Shown: one piece after another, positions 17,162 through 26,539 of the stretch
How the letters are laid out: each line of letters starts with the position of its first letter
Numbering within the stretch: position 1 is the stretch's first letter
Source: CAZNLL01 sp964573885
GTDB lineage: Bacteria > Desulfobacterota > DSM-4660 > Desulfatiglandales > Desulfatiglandaceae
NCBI GenBank assembly: GCA_964573885.1
Contig: CAZNLL010000011.1
Span: 1 to 48,199 of the forward strand
DNA: 48,199 nt
Direction of reading: 5' to 3'
The notes under the pieces: generated by a model
Told to the model about the DNA's origin: nothing
The model's input: only the letters and a program-made list of their open reading frames with translations
Databases searched by the model: none
Position numbers and translations under genes: made by a program

Positions 17162-17614
17162 ATGGGTAAAAGACGAAGAGCCCGAGAGTTGGCTATTCAG
17201 GTTCTTTTTCATCTGGAATTCAGTCCCGGGGATTCCGAGGAAGTCTTTGATCTGATCTGCGATAACTTTCACGCCCGGGAACCTATCCGGTCTTTTGCGA
17301 AAACCCTGGTCGTGGGGGTTTGCGAAAACAAGGAAGACCTGGACCGTTTGATCACCCGGGCTTCCAAGAACTGGCGCCTGGAGCGGATGCCCCGGCTGGA
17401 TCGATGCATACTCAGGCTGGCTGTTCTGGAGTTGCTCAACATGGAGGACATTCCTCCCAAGGTGTCTATAGATGAGGCGGTGGAACTGGGAAAGAGATAT
17501 GGGGCTGAAGATTCCAGCAGCTTTATAAACGGCGTTTTGGACAAGGTTTACACCATACTCGCCCAGGAGGGACGGCTGAAAGGAAAGAACGAAACCGGCC
17601 CTATAAAGGAATAA
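17162..17614 (+). CDS. nusB: Transcription antitermination protein NusB
   Basis: A 150-residue all-helical protein that binds boxA RNA with NusE (S10) to keep RNA polymerase reading rRNA genes. The N-terminus GKRRRARELAIQVLFHLEFS and the C-terminal segment EAVELGKRYGAEDSSSFINGVLD are typical. AGGA precedes the ATG. The usual ribH-nusB neighbourhood is kept. A 7-base AAACCGG/CCGGTTT inverted repeat spans its end. Confidence 0.95.
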   Translation: MGKRRRARELAIQVLFHLEFSPGDSEEVFDLICDNFHAREPIRSFAKTLVVGVCENKEDLDRLITRASKNWRLERMPRLDRCILRLAVLELLNMEDIPPKVSIDEAVELGKRYGAEDSSSFINGVLDKVYTILAQEGRLKGKNETGPIKE

Positions 17615-17712
17615 AAATCCCGGTTTGCAGACGGCTAAGATCGGCGTAGGCAAGAAAAAGGGAAATCAGAGGCGGATAGATCAACAACAAGAAAGCAGGT
17701 AACAGGTTCATC

Positions 17713-20289
17713 ATGAGATATGATCCCCAGCAAGTGGAAGCGAAATGGCAGGCCTATTGGGAGAAGGAGGGCCTGTTCAAAGTCACGGAAGACAAGGGTA
17801 AAGAAAAATATTACCTCTTGGAGATGTTTCCATATCCTTCGGGAAAGATCCACATGGGACATGTAAGGAATTATACCATCGGTGATGTGGTCGCGCGGTA
17901 TAAGAGGATGTGCGGCATGAATGTATTGCACCCTATGGGCTGGGATGCCTTTGGAATGCCCGCAGAAAACGCCGCTATCGAGAATAACACCCATCCGGCC
18001 CGATGGACCTATGACAACATAGAGGCGATGAAGACCCAACTCCGGAGAATGGGGTTTAGTTACGACTGGGACAGAGAGCTGGCGACTTGCGATCCTCACT
18101 ATTACCGATGGGAACAGCTTATCTTTCTCAAGATGTATGAAAAAGGCCTGGCCTATAAGAAGCGAACCTATGTGAACTGGTGTGAAAAATGCCAGAGCGT
18201 ACTGGCCAATGAGCAGGTGGAGAACGGCTGTTGTTGGAGGCACACGGACCAGGAAGTGGCTATAAAAGAGATGGATAGCTGGTTCCTCAAGATAACGGAA
18301 TATGCGGATGAGATCCTCGAATTCTGCGATAAGCTTCCCGGTTGGCCCGAGCGGGTCTTGACCATGCAGAAGAACTGGATTGGAAAGAGCCAAGGGGCCA
18401 TCATCCGGTTTCCCCTGGTGGATTCCGACCAAGTCATCGAGGTCTTTACCACCCGTCAGGATACCCTGTACGGGGCCACCTTCCTGTGTTTTGCCCCTGA
18501 ACACCCCATGGTGGGTGAAATCGTAAAAGGGGTGGATCAGGAGGGGGTGGTCCGGGACTTTATAGAGCGGACCCTCAGAATGGACACATACATGCGCACC
18601 GCGGATTTTACGGCCAAGGAAGGCGTTTTTACCGGGCGATATTGCCTGAACCCGGTTACCGAGGAGAAGATCCCCATATTTGTAGCCAATTTTGTCCTTG
18701 CCGACTATGGAACAGGAGCCATCATGGCCGTTCCCACACATGACCAGAGGGACTTTGAATTCGCCAAGAAATATGACCTTCCCCTTAGGGTGGTTATCAG
18801 CCCGCCCGACACGGATCTCAGGGAAGAGGATATGGTGGAGGCCTATGAAGGCAAGGGGGTCTTGGTCAATTCCGGGCCTTTTAACGGTCGACCCAATTTG
18901 GAGGTCCTGGACAGCATTGCCGAGCACCTTGAATCTATAGGCATGGGTTACAAGACGGTGAATTTTAAGATCAGGGACTGGGGTATTTCCAGACAACGCT
19001 ATTGGGGCGCCCCCATCCCCATCATTTACTGCCATGACTGCGGGACAGTCCCGGTCCCGGAGGAGGACCTTCCCGTCATTCTGCCTCTGGATCTGGATAT
19101 GAGGGCCAACGGAGGGTCTCCCTTGCCCTTCGAGGCCTCTTTTTATAGGACCACCTGCCCCCGGTGTGGGAGAGAGGCCAGACGGGAAACCGACACCATG
19201 GACACCTTTGTGGAGTCATCCTGGTATTTTGACCGGTATGCGTGCCCTGACTATCGAGAAGGACCTCTGGACCCTGAGAAGGTGGACTACTGGATGCCCG
19301 TGGACCAGTATATTGGAGGCATTGAGCACGCCATCCTTCACCTCCTTTACTCGCGCTTCTATACCAGGGTGCTCCGGGATCTGGGTTACCTGAAGGTGAG
19401 CGAGCCCTTCACCAATCTCCTCACCCAGGGCATGGTGTGCAAGGAGACCCAGGAGTGCCCCGTACATGGTTACCTCTATCCCGATGAGGTCAAGGAGGGG
19501 CGCTGTGTTCACTGCCAGGCCGAGGTGGTGACGGGCAAGACGGTTAAGATGTCCAAGTCCAAGAGAAACGTGGTTGACCCCCAGGCCCTCATAGAGCAGT
19601 ACGGTGCAGATACGGTGCGTATGTTCTGCCTCTTTGCCTCACCCCCTGAAAAGGACCTGGAATGGAGTGATCAAGGTGTGGAGGGCTCATATCGGTTTTT
19701 GAACCGTATATGGCGCCTGGTCACGGATCATTCGGATCACCTCGGGCGGGCCTCTGCCTATGAGGGTACGGAGCCTCTTGCCAAGGGCTTGAAGGCCTTA
19801 CATCGAAAGACCCACCAGACCATCAAAAAGGTAACCCATGATATTGAAGCCCGGTTTCACTTTAACACGGCCGTGGCCGCGGTCATGGAACTGGTCAATG
19901 AGGTCTATCAGTATCTCGGTGAGGGGAAAGAAAAAGAGGATTATACCTGGCCTGTGGTTCGGGAGGCGGTGGAGACGATCATTGTTTTACTCTCTCCTGT
20001 GGTCCCCCACATTACCGAAGAGTTGTGGCACATGTTAGGGCATGAACAGAGCCTCTTGAACATCCCATGGATCCGTCACCGGGAAGAGGCCCTGGAGGTT
20101 GAAAAACGGCTGGTGGTATTGCAGGTGAATGGGAAGGTGAGGAGCAAAATCGAGATTCCCGCTTCCCTAGAGGACAAGGAAATCGAGGCCCGGGCCTTGG
20201 CTGATGAACGGATCCAGCGTTTTATCCAGGGCAAGCCCCCTAAAAAGGTTATTGTGGTTCAAAAAAAACTGGTCAATGTGGTGGTCTGA
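17713..20289 (+). CDS. leuS: Leucyl-tRNA synthetase
   Basis: An 858-residue class I synthetase. The HIGH signature is PYPSGKIHMGHVRN (about residue 39), the CP1 editing domain has the TRQDTLYGAT and VPTHDQRDFEFA segments, and KMSKS is exact at 612-616. A zinc-type insert with CHDCG and CPRCG cysteines is visible around residues 440-485. Length matches bacterial LeuS. Its stop overlaps the lptE start (ATGA), so the two are coupled. Confidence 0.97.
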   Translation: MRYDPQQVEAKWQAYWEKEGLFKVTEDKGKEKYYLLEMFPYPSGKIHMGHVRNYTIGDVVARYKRMCGMNVLHPMGWDAFGMPAENAAIENNTHPARWTYDNIEAMKTQLRRMGFSYDWDRELATCDPHYYRWEQLIFLKMYEKGLAYKKRTYVNWCEKCQSVLANEQVENGCCWRHTDQEVAIKEMDSWFLKITEYADEILEFCDKLPGWPERVLTMQKNWIGKSQGAIIRFPLVDSDQVIEVFTTRQDTLYGATFLCFAPEHPMVGEIVKGVDQEGVVRDFIERTLRMDTYMRTADFTAKEGVFTGRYCLNPVTEEKIPIFVANFVLADYGTGAIMAVPTHDQRDFEFAKKYDLPLRVVISPPDTDLREEDMVEAYEGKGVLVNSGPFNGRPNLEVLDSIAEHLESIGMGYKTVNFKIRDWGISRQRYWGAPIPIIYCHDCGTVPVPEEDLPVILPLDLDMRANGGSPLPFEASFYRTTCPRCGREARRETDTMDTFVESSWYFDRYACPDYREGPLDPEKVDYWMPVDQYIGGIEHAILHLLYSRFYTRVLRDLGYLKVSEPFTNLLTQGMVCKETQECPVHGYLYPDEVKEGRCVHCQAEVVTGKTVKMSKSKRNVVDPQALIEQYGADTVRMFCLFASPPEKDLEWSDQGVEGSYRFLNRIWRLVTDHSDHLGRASAYEGTEPLAKGLKALHRKTHQTIKKVTHDIEARFHFNTAVAAVMELVNEVYQYLGEGKEKEDYTWPVVREAVETIIVLLSPVVPHITEELWHMLGHEQSLLNIPWIRHREEALEVEKRLVVLQVNGKVRSKIEIPASLEDKEIEARALADERIQRFIQGKPPKKVIVVQKKLVNVVV

Positions 20290-20921
20290 TGAAGCGGATG
20301 CGGGGAGAGGCGGGAAAAGGTCGCATCAAGCAACAAAGGGGTGTGGCACTTGAAATCGTGGCAGGGAAGAGGCCTTTTCTTGTGCTCCTTTCGGCTTGGC
20401 TATGGGTCTTGGCCTTAGGGGGCTGCGGCTATCACTTGCGTGCGACGGGCTCGCCCATGGGTACAGTGAGCATGGAGAGTCTCGCCATCCCCATGATGAC
20501 AAGCACTTCCTCATCCCTTGGGTTTGAAGGGGATTTCACGCGGGTCATTCGTGAAGAGTTCATGCACCACTCAAAGGTCCCCCTCGTCTCCAGAGAAAGC
20601 GCTTCGTCAGTTTTGGTGGGCAACGTATATGAGATCAAGACCGAACCGCTAAGTTATACCCTTGACCGAAATATTGTACAGGGACAGGTGACCACTTATG
20701 AAGTAACCCGTACCCGGCGATTGAGGATCAAGCTGGCCGCTAAACTAATGGACGAGACCACGGGAAAGGTCATCTGGGAAGACGGAGCTTTGGAAGAAAA
20801 GGCAACCTATGTGGTCAGTGATGATCCCTTGACCACCCGCCACAATGAAAGGAAGGCCGTCCGGGAAATTGCTCAGAGGTTGGCCAAAAGGATTTACCTC
20901 AAGACCATGGAAAGGTTTTAG
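20289..20921 (+). CDS. lptE: LPS-assembly lipoprotein LptE-like
   Basis: A 210-residue outer-membrane lipoprotein expected to plug the LptD barrel and help place lipopolysaccharide in the outer leaflet. The lipobox LALGGC puts the lipidated cysteine at residue 46, followed by GYHLRATG as in the family. The stretch before the hydrophobic core is unusually long and basic, so translation may start later; no clear internal start was found. LptE is very variable, so the call rests on the lipobox, the GYHL motif and the leuS-lptE-holA order. Confidence 0.85.
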   Translation: MKRMRGEAGKGRIKQQRGVALEIVAGKRPFLVLLSAWLWVLALGGCGYHLRATGSPMGTVSMESLAIPMMTSTSSSLGFEGDFTRVIREEFMHHSKVPLVSRESASSVLVGNVYEIKTEPLSYTLDRNIVQGQVTTYEVTRTRRLRIKLAAKLMDETTGKVIWEDGALEEKATYVVSDDPLTTRHNERKAVREIAQRLAKRIYLKTMERF

Positions 20922-21940
20922 TGGCCGGCGATTTGACACCGGAATATGTCTTGAATCAACTGCAAGAGGGCCGTCTTTTCCCCTTTTACCTCTTTTACGG
21001 TGAGAGCGAGTTCCGGTTGGAAAAAGTCCTGAGACGGATACGGGAGGAGTTTGTCGGCGGGGGGGCCAGGGATTTCAATATTCATGTCTTTTACGGCAAT
21101 AAAGGAGAGCAGGGTGGTACAGTGGGGCCGGGTGAGATCATGGATACGGTTCGATCCCTCCCCTTCATGTCACCAAGAAGGCTGGTGATTATTCGGAGAG
21201 TTGAAGAATTTCCCCCCTCCACCTTGGAGGATTTTTTGCCCTATTTCGACGATCCGGTTGAAACCTCATGCCTCATTTTCGTCTCAACCAAACCGGATTT
21301 CAGGAAGAGGTTCTATAAACACCTCAAGGGGCTGGGCCGGGCGGTCAATTTCAGAAAGCTCTATGATAACGAAGTCATTCCTTGGATCAAGCGCACGGCC
21401 AAGGAATTGGGCCTGAATATTGAGCACCAGGCCTGCGCCCAGCTCCAAGAGATTGTGGGCCCCCGAATGAGGGATCTGTATTCTGAGCTGGAAAAACTGG
21501 CCCTGTGCTACGGCCAAAAGACGATCGGTGTAGCGGAGGTGAAGGATTCTGCCATCCACAGCCGTATCTACACCATCTTTGAATTGATGGATGCGGTATC
21601 GTCCAAGGAGGCAGCTGAAGCGCTCCTGGTCCTGAATAAATTCCTGGAAGAGGAAGGCCAGGACGGGCCCTTGAGGGTCCTGGGGATGTTGAACAGGCAA
21701 ATTCAATTGCTTTGGAAGGCCAAGGCCGTCGTGGATGGGGGAGGGAAAGGGGACGTGGTCACAAAGAAGCTCGGCCTGAAGCCTTTTCAAGCCAATAAAC
21801 TAACCCCCCAGGTAAAGCACTGGAGCCTGGCGGATCTGGAAGAGGCCTTTCAAGTCCTTTACGAGGCGGACGGACGGCTCAAGAGCGGGGCTCAAGGGCG
21901 TTTGATTTTGGAAGAGGTCATGCTGACCCTGTGCAATTGA
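20921..21940 (+). CDS. holA: DNA polymerase III delta subunit
   Basis: A 339-residue clamp-loader subunit that opens the beta clamp. The N-terminus shows the delta pattern YLFYGESEFRLEKVLRRI, with a central MRDLYSELEKLALCYG segment and C-terminal helices typical of HolA. No functional Walker motif is expected. The GTG start at 20921 shares a base with the lptE TAG stop, which indicates coupling. It ends the long plus-strand operon and converges on rpsT. Confidence 0.93.
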   Translation: MAGDLTPEYVLNQLQEGRLFPFYLFYGESEFRLEKVLRRIREEFVGGGARDFNIHVFYGNKGEQGGTVGPGEIMDTVRSLPFMSPRRLVIIRRVEEFPPSTLEDFLPYFDDPVETSCLIFVSTKPDFRKRFYKHLKGLGRAVNFRKLYDNEVIPWIKRTAKELGLNIEHQACAQLQEIVGPRMRDLYSELEKLALCYGQKTIGVAEVKDSAIHSRIYTIFELMDAVSSKEAAEALLVLNKFLEEEGQDGPLRVLGMLNRQIQLLWKAKAVVDGGGKGDVVTKKLGLKPFQANKLTPQVKHWSLADLEEAFQVLYEADGRLKSGAQGRLILEEVMLTLCN

Positions 21941-21984
21941 GCGCGGTGAGGGCTAAGTACGGATTCATGCACCCGCGGCTTGAC

Positions 21985-22260
21985 CTAAGAACTGCCAAGA
22001 GTAAGGCCGTTCACATCCCGTGCCAGCCTTGAGATCTTGCGGGCCGCCTTGTTTTTGTGGATCACGCCTGTGGAAGCATTTTTTTGAATGACTGAAACGG
22101 CTCCCGCCAGTTGCTTGGCCGCCTCTTCAGGAGCCTGATCGGCCACAGCTTCGGTTACATTTTTGATGGCGTTTTTCATTCGGGTCTTGTAGACCTTGTT
22201 GCGCAACCTTCTGACCCTGTTTTGCTTGGCCCTTTTAACGGCCGATTTATGGTTCGCCAA
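21985..22260 (-). CDS. rpsT: 30S ribosomal protein S20 (TTG start)
   Basis: A 91-residue basic small-subunit protein with the standard N-terminus MANHKSAVKRAKQNRVRR and the KNAIKNVTEAV helix. The start codon is TTG at 22260, preceded by AAGGAGG at 7 bases. A UUG start is also used for S20 in Escherichia coli, where it is tied to autoregulation. Its own strong promoter lies just upstream (22293-22321). It is divergent from murJ. Confidence 0.97.
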   Translation of the reverse strand: MANHKSAVKRAKQNRVRRLRNKVYKTRMKNAIKNVTEAVADQAPEEAAKQLAGAVSVIQKNASTGVIHKNKAARKISRLARDVNGLTLGSS

Positions 22261-22292
22261 TGTGCTTCCTCCTTATTAAACGTAAATTTTTA

Positions 22293-22321
22293 TTTATAGG
22301 CTATTTTCGTTTTTATGTCAA
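22293..22321 (-). promoter_or_regulatory. Near-consensus sigma70 promoter of rpsT
   Basis: On the minus strand the -35 box is TTGACA (22316-22321), the spacer is exactly 17 bases, and the -10 box is TATAAA (22293-22298). The start of transcription would be near 22286, giving a leader of about 26 bases with AAGGAGG. This is among the best promoters in the window, as expected for a ribosomal protein. Confidence 0.85.
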
Positions 22322-22345
22322 GGGATTTCTTCCTAGGCGCCGCAA

Positions 22346-23947
22346 TTGACCCAGTCTGAGAAAAGAAATGTGAGCCGCGCTGCGGGGGTGGTGGGCTTTT
22401 TCACCTTTTTGAGTCGCATCCTCGGCCTAGTAAGAGACATGGTCCTGGCCAATCTCTTTGGCGCAGGCATGGTTGCGGACGCCTTTTTCGTAGCCTTTCG
22501 CATTCCAAACCTTCTCAGACGCCTTTTCGCGGAGGGTTCCCTCACCATTGCCTTCATCCCAGTTTTCACCGAATACCTTACCGTTAGGAGGCGGGAGGAG
22601 GCCTTTGAACTCGCAAGGGTGGTGCTCACTCTCCTCTCTCTCCTCCTGGTTGTCATCTCCGTGTTGGGGATTCTCTTCTCTCCGTGGATCGTGCGTGTTC
22701 AGGCCTTTGGTTTCGGGGCTTCCGGCGGCAAATACGAACTGACCGTTCTTCTTACCCGGATCACCTTTCCCTACATATTTTTTATAAGCATTGTCGCCTT
22801 TTTTATGGGGGTCCTCAATTCATTAAGGCATTTTGCGGCCCCGGCTGCAGCCCCCATCCTTTTGAACGTGGGAATCATAGGGGCCGCCTACCTGATTTCT
22901 CCCTACTGCCCGGAGCCGGTATTGGGGGTAGCCATCGGCGTCCTGATAGGGGGGGCGCTCCAGGTGGCCCTCCAGATCCCGTGGGTGATTCGGGCGGGGC
23001 TCATACTGCTTCCCAGATGGGAGCCCCGGCACAAGGCCATTAAGAGGATAGGCCTCCTTATGGTTCCTGCCATCTTTGGCTCCGCCGTGTACCAGTTTAA
23101 CCAGTTTATGGGTACACTCCTGGCCTCCTTTCTCCCGGAAGGGAGTGTGTCCTGGCTCTATTATGCGGACCGGCTGGTCCAGTTTCCTCTGGGGGTTTTT
23201 GCCATAGCCATCAGCACGGCCGCCTTGCCGTCCCTGTCCAGTCATGCCGCCAGGAAAGAGTTTGACCAATTCGAAGAAACCCTGGGCCATGCCCTGGGCC
23301 TGGTCTTCTTTATCACCTTTCCCTCCGCAGCAGGGCTGATGGTTTTGGGGGAGCCCTTGATCCGGGTCCTCTTTGAGCGCGGTGCTTTCACACTTTATTC
23401 CACACTCATGACCAATTATGCCCTTTTTTTCTATGCCTTGGGACTTTGGGCCTTTTCAGGAATCCGGGTGATGGTGTCCGCCTTCTATGCCCTTCAGGAC
23501 ACAAAGACACCCGTGAAAGTAGCGGGCGTGGCCTTGGCACTCAATCTTGGGCTCAGCTTGGTCCTCATGGGCCCTTTAAAGCATGGGGGCCTGGCCTTTG
23601 CCTTGTCTCTGGCCTCTATCGTCCAGTTCTTTATCCTCCTGTACATGTTCCATAGAAAGATGTCCTTGGGGCGGCTGAGGCCCGTGGCCATATCCGCCTT
23701 GAAGTGCGCCCTAGCAGCGGTCATTATGGGGTTTGTGGTGTATATTCTCAAATCCAAGTGGCTGGTCATCACCCCCTCCACCGGGCTGGTGACCATGGTT
23801 TTGTACCTGACCTGCCTGGTGGGCAGCGGCATGATCGTCTATTTTTCTGTGGCCAGACTCATGGCCTGCCACGAACTGTCATCGCTTCGGGAGATGTTGC
23901 CCTCTCTCTCCGGGAAAAAGGCGGACAGGGAAGGGGATGCAACATAA
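22346..23947 (+). CDS. murJ: Lipid II flippase MurJ
   Basis: A 533-residue membrane protein of the MOP superfamily that moves lipid II across the inner membrane for peptidoglycan synthesis. The N-terminal signature FLSRILGLVRDMVLANLFGAG and the FRIPNLLRRLFAEGS motif are clear, with about 14 hydrophobic helices. The best start is TTG 22346, giving MTQSEKRNVSRAAGVV; an in-frame GTG at 22370 is possible. Its 3' end overlaps the transporter gene by 11 bases. Confidence 0.95.
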   Translation: MTQSEKRNVSRAAGVVGFFTFLSRILGLVRDMVLANLFGAGMVADAFFVAFRIPNLLRRLFAEGSLTIAFIPVFTEYLTVRRREEAFELARVVLTLLSLLLVVISVLGILFSPWIVRVQAFGFGASGGKYELTVLLTRITFPYIFFISIVAFFMGVLNSLRHFAAPAAAPILLNVGIIGAAYLISPYCPEPVLGVAIGVLIGGALQVALQIPWVIRAGLILLPRWEPRHKAIKRIGLLMVPAIFGSAVYQFNQFMGTLLASFLPEGSVSWLYYADRLVQFPLGVFAIAISTAALPSLSSHAARKEFDQFEETLGHALGLVFFITFPSAAGLMVLGEPLIRVLFERGAFTLYSTLMTNYALFFYALGLWAFSGIRVMVSAFYALQDTKTPVKVAGVALALNLGLSLVLMGPLKHGGLAFALSLASIVQFFILLYMFHRKMSLGRLRPVAISALKCALAAVIMGFVVYILKSKWLVITPSTGLVTMVLYLTCLVGSGMIVYFSVARLMACHELSSLREMLPSLSGKKADREGDAT

Positions 23948-25289
23948 GCCCCCCGGCGGCCCCGGTTCTGAGGGGGGAGTGTTCTTGTCCGATCAAGAGA
24001 AAGAAAGATTTGGATGGTGTCTTTACGACTGGGCCAATTCTTCTTTTGCCACCACCATCCTCGCGGCTGTTTTGCCTATCTACTTCGCCGAGGGCGTCGT
24101 TCCCGAGGGAGGCGCCTCTGTCACCGTCCTGGGACACCAGGCCCGGCTGAGTGCCACCAGCCTGTGGGGATATGCCAGCGGCCTCACCGCGTTCTTGGTC
24201 CTCATTTCAGCGCCCGTACTCGGGGGGATCGCCGATTACAGCCAGAGGCGAAAGACCTTTTTAATGGCCTTCTGCTATGCCGGGTCTTTTATGACAGGTG
24301 CGCTCTTTTTTAGTGGGCCGGGCCGGGTGTTTTTCACCCTGATCCTTTTCTGTTTTGCCCATTACTGTTTTGTGAACGGCAATGTCTTTTATGACGCCTT
24401 CCTCCCCTTTTTGGCCAAGGGCAAGGACATGGACCGTCTTTCAGGGCAGGGGTATGCCATGGGATATCTGGGCGGGGGCCTGCTCCTTGTTTTGAATGTC
24501 TTGTTCATACACCTGGGAACGCAGTCCGGTCTCAGCAAGGATGCCACAGCCAGATGGTGTTTAACTTCCGCCGGGGTATGGTGGGCCGGTTTCGGGACGA
24601 TCGCCTTCTTTCTCTTTCACGAACGGGGACTTACAGGGCTTGAAAAAGCGGGCCTGGTTCAGGCCTCACTCAAGGGAGCACGAAGCACCTGGGAAACCAC
24701 AAAAATGATTTTAAGGAACAGGCCCATCTTTTTGTTTCTTCTGGCTTATATGATCTATAACGATGGCGTGCAAACGGTGATTAAGATGGCCTCCATTTAC
24801 GGTAAAGACGAATTGCGCCTTACCACGGGCACCCTATTGGGCACCCTCCTCATGGTTCAATTCATCGGCATTGGAGGGGCCTTGCTCATGTCCCGCCTGG
24901 GGGCCGCCCTGGGGACCAAGAAGACCATTATGGGTGCTCTTTTGCTGTGGATGGGACTCACCACCTTTGCTTTTCGCATGGAAACCGCCTTGGAATACTG
25001 GGTCCTGGGGGTGGTTGTAGGTCTGATCCTGGGAGGAACACAGGCCCTGTCCAGGTCCCTTTACAGCAGGCTTATCCCCAAGGATCACGCAGCCCAGTTC
25101 TTTGGATACTTTTCAGTGTTTGCAAAGCTTTCCGCAATCTGGGGACCCATCCTCTTTGCCTATATCCGTCAGGTGACGGGTACGGCCAGGCTTTCCATAT
25201 TGGCGCTCTCCCTTTTTTTCCTCGCGGGCTGGATCCTGCTCCTCTTTGTGGAAGAAGGACGCCCGGATGCCGAAGGGGCGCAGGGGTAG
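23937..25289 (+). CDS. MFS transporter, UMF1/Atg22-like family
   Basis: A 450-residue inner-membrane protein with about 12 hydrophobic segments. The conserved UMF1 opening WCLYDWANSSFATTI begins near residue 27, and the central RNRPIFLFLLAYMIYNDG motif, diagnostic of the family, is near residue 262. Substrates of bacterial UMF1 proteins are mostly unknown; fungal Atg22 exports amino acids. ATG 23937 overlaps murJ; GTG 23979, behind a GAGGGGGGA stretch, could be the true start and would remove a Gly/Pro-rich lead. Confidence 0.88.
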   Translation: MQHKPPGGPGSEGGVFLSDQEKERFGWCLYDWANSSFATTILAAVLPIYFAEGVVPEGGASVTVLGHQARLSATSLWGYASGLTAFLVLISAPVLGGIADYSQRRKTFLMAFCYAGSFMTGALFFSGPGRVFFTLILFCFAHYCFVNGNVFYDAFLPFLAKGKDMDRLSGQGYAMGYLGGGLLLVLNVLFIHLGTQSGLSKDATARWCLTSAGVWWAGFGTIAFFLFHERGLTGLEKAGLVQASLKGARSTWETTKMILRNRPIFLFLLAYMIYNDGVQTVIKMASIYGKDELRLTTGTLLGTLLMVQFIGIGGALLMSRLGAALGTKKTIMGALLLWMGLTTFAFRMETALEYWVLGVVVGLILGGTQALSRSLYSRLIPKDHAAQFFGYFSVFAKLSAIWGPILFAYIRQVTGTARLSILALSLFFLAGWILLLFVEEGRPDAEGAQG

Positions 25290-25358
25290 GGAGGTGTAAG
25301 AAGGCTCGGGTCCATAACAGCCGGAGAAACCCAAGAGTGTAGAGATCGGCATTTTTTC

Positions 25359-26432
25359 ATGGGTTACCACATGGCCTATTTTGTCTCCCCCCACGGGTTC
25401 GGGCACGCAGCCCGGGCGGCTGCGGTGATGGAGGCCCTGTTCGAGTTGGATCCTACCTTCAGCTTTGAGATCTTCACTACCGTGCCCCCGTGGTTTTTTC
25501 ATCAATCTCTCTCGGGTCCCTTTGTCTACCAGGCTCTTTTGACCGATATCGGCCTGGTCCAGAAAAGCGCCCTCCAGGAGGATCTCATCCAGACCGCAGA
25601 ACGCCTGGCGGCCTTTTTGCCTTTCATGGAGGAGGAGATCCAGGCGGTTTCAAACCGACTTCAAGAGCAACATTGTCAACTCGTGGTTTGCGATATTGCG
25701 CCCCTGGGGATAGCGGCGGCGGGCCGGGCCGGAATTCCCTCCGTGCTGATTGAGAATTTTACCTGGGACTGGATCTATGCCGCGTACTCCCATCTCTCCC
25801 CGGACCTGACCAGGCATATCCTCCTCCAGCCTTTGTTCGAGGGCGCAGACTATCATATTCAGACAGAGCCTGTGTGTGCCTACCAAAAGGCGGATCTCCA
25901 CACCCCACCGGTGAGCCGGAAGGGAAGGGCGTCCTCCAATAGGGTGAGGAAGGCCCTGCACGTGGCGGAGACGAAAACGGTGGCCCTCATCACCCTAGGC
26001 GGCGTGCCCGACAGGGACCTTCCCCTCGATTTCCTCTCCAGTTGCCCGGATGCCCATTTTATTGTCCCGGGTGGCAGCAAGGCCTTCCATTGCCGGGACA
26101 ACCTTACCCTCCTGCCACGGAGGTCTCCTTTCTTCCATCCGGACCTGATCAATGCCTCTGATGCGGTCATCGGAAAGGTGGGGTACAGCACCCTGGCCGA
26201 AGTCTACCATGCCGGCCCTCCCTTTGGTTATATCACCAGACCCACCTTTCCTGAATCACGGGTGCTGGCCGCCTACATACAAAAAGAGATGAAAGGTCGA
26301 GCCATCACAGAGGAGGCCTTTCACAACGGGACTTGGCTGAAAGCCCTGCCTGAGCTTCTGGCCCTGCCGCGGATCACCAGGGGGGTTGAAAACGGTGCTG
26401 ACCAGATCGCACGGTTTATTCAGACCATCTAA
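25359..26432 (+). CDS. GT-B fold glycosyltransferase-like protein
   Basis: A 357-residue soluble protein. Its N-terminal motif SPHGFGHAARA matches the glycine-rich loop of MurG/GT28-type enzymes and of the glycosyltransferase-like domain in plant L-arabinokinase (GHGFGHATR). The C-terminal half has ALITLGGVPDRDLP, DAVIGKVGYSTLAEV and a PTFPESRVLAAY segment typical of nucleotide-sugar binding in GT-B proteins. Donor and acceptor are not known. It sits 69 bases after the MFS gene. The following AT-rich spacer separates it from the signalling genes. Confidence 0.75.
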   Translation: MGYHMAYFVSPHGFGHAARAAAVMEALFELDPTFSFEIFTTVPPWFFHQSLSGPFVYQALLTDIGLVQKSALQEDLIQTAERLAAFLPFMEEEIQAVSNRLQEQHCQLVVCDIAPLGIAAAGRAGIPSVLIENFTWDWIYAAYSHLSPDLTRHILLQPLFEGADYHIQTEPVCAYQKADLHTPPVSRKGRASSNRVRKALHVAETKTVALITLGGVPDRDLPLDFLSSCPDAHFIVPGGSKAFHCRDNLTLLPRRSPFFHPDLINASDAVIGKVGYSTLAEVYHAGPPFGYITRPTFPESRVLAAYIQKEMKGRAITEEAFHNGTWLKALPELLALPRITRGVENGADQIARFIQTI

Positions 26433-26539
26433 ATACAATTAGACATGTCAACTATTTTAATTGACAATAAAAAAATAATGTGGAATCCTATTTTTGAACA
26501 AATTAGACGGTACATTTAGACAGTATAAGTCGGCCTTTC
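26433..26539 (+). promoter_or_regulatory. AT-rich regulatory spacer before the MerR-type regulator
   Basis: About 107 very AT-rich bases. They hold a perfect dyad TGTCAA-9-TTGACA (26446-26451 and 26461-26466), an 8-base palindrome GACATGTC (26442-26449), and AATTAGAC twice (26437-26444, 26501-26508) with a close variant ATTTAGAC (26514-26521). A weak promoter TTAGAC-15-TATAAG (26503-26529) lies just before the start. These are candidate operator sites for the regulator itself. Confidence 0.45.

Noticed and set aside
17635..19035. 466-codon open frame antisense to leuS
   Set aside because: It lies opposite a fully conserved leuS and has the composition expected from the reverse strand of GC-rich coding DNA. 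The same holds for long antisense frames over plsX, ribD/ribE and fabF.
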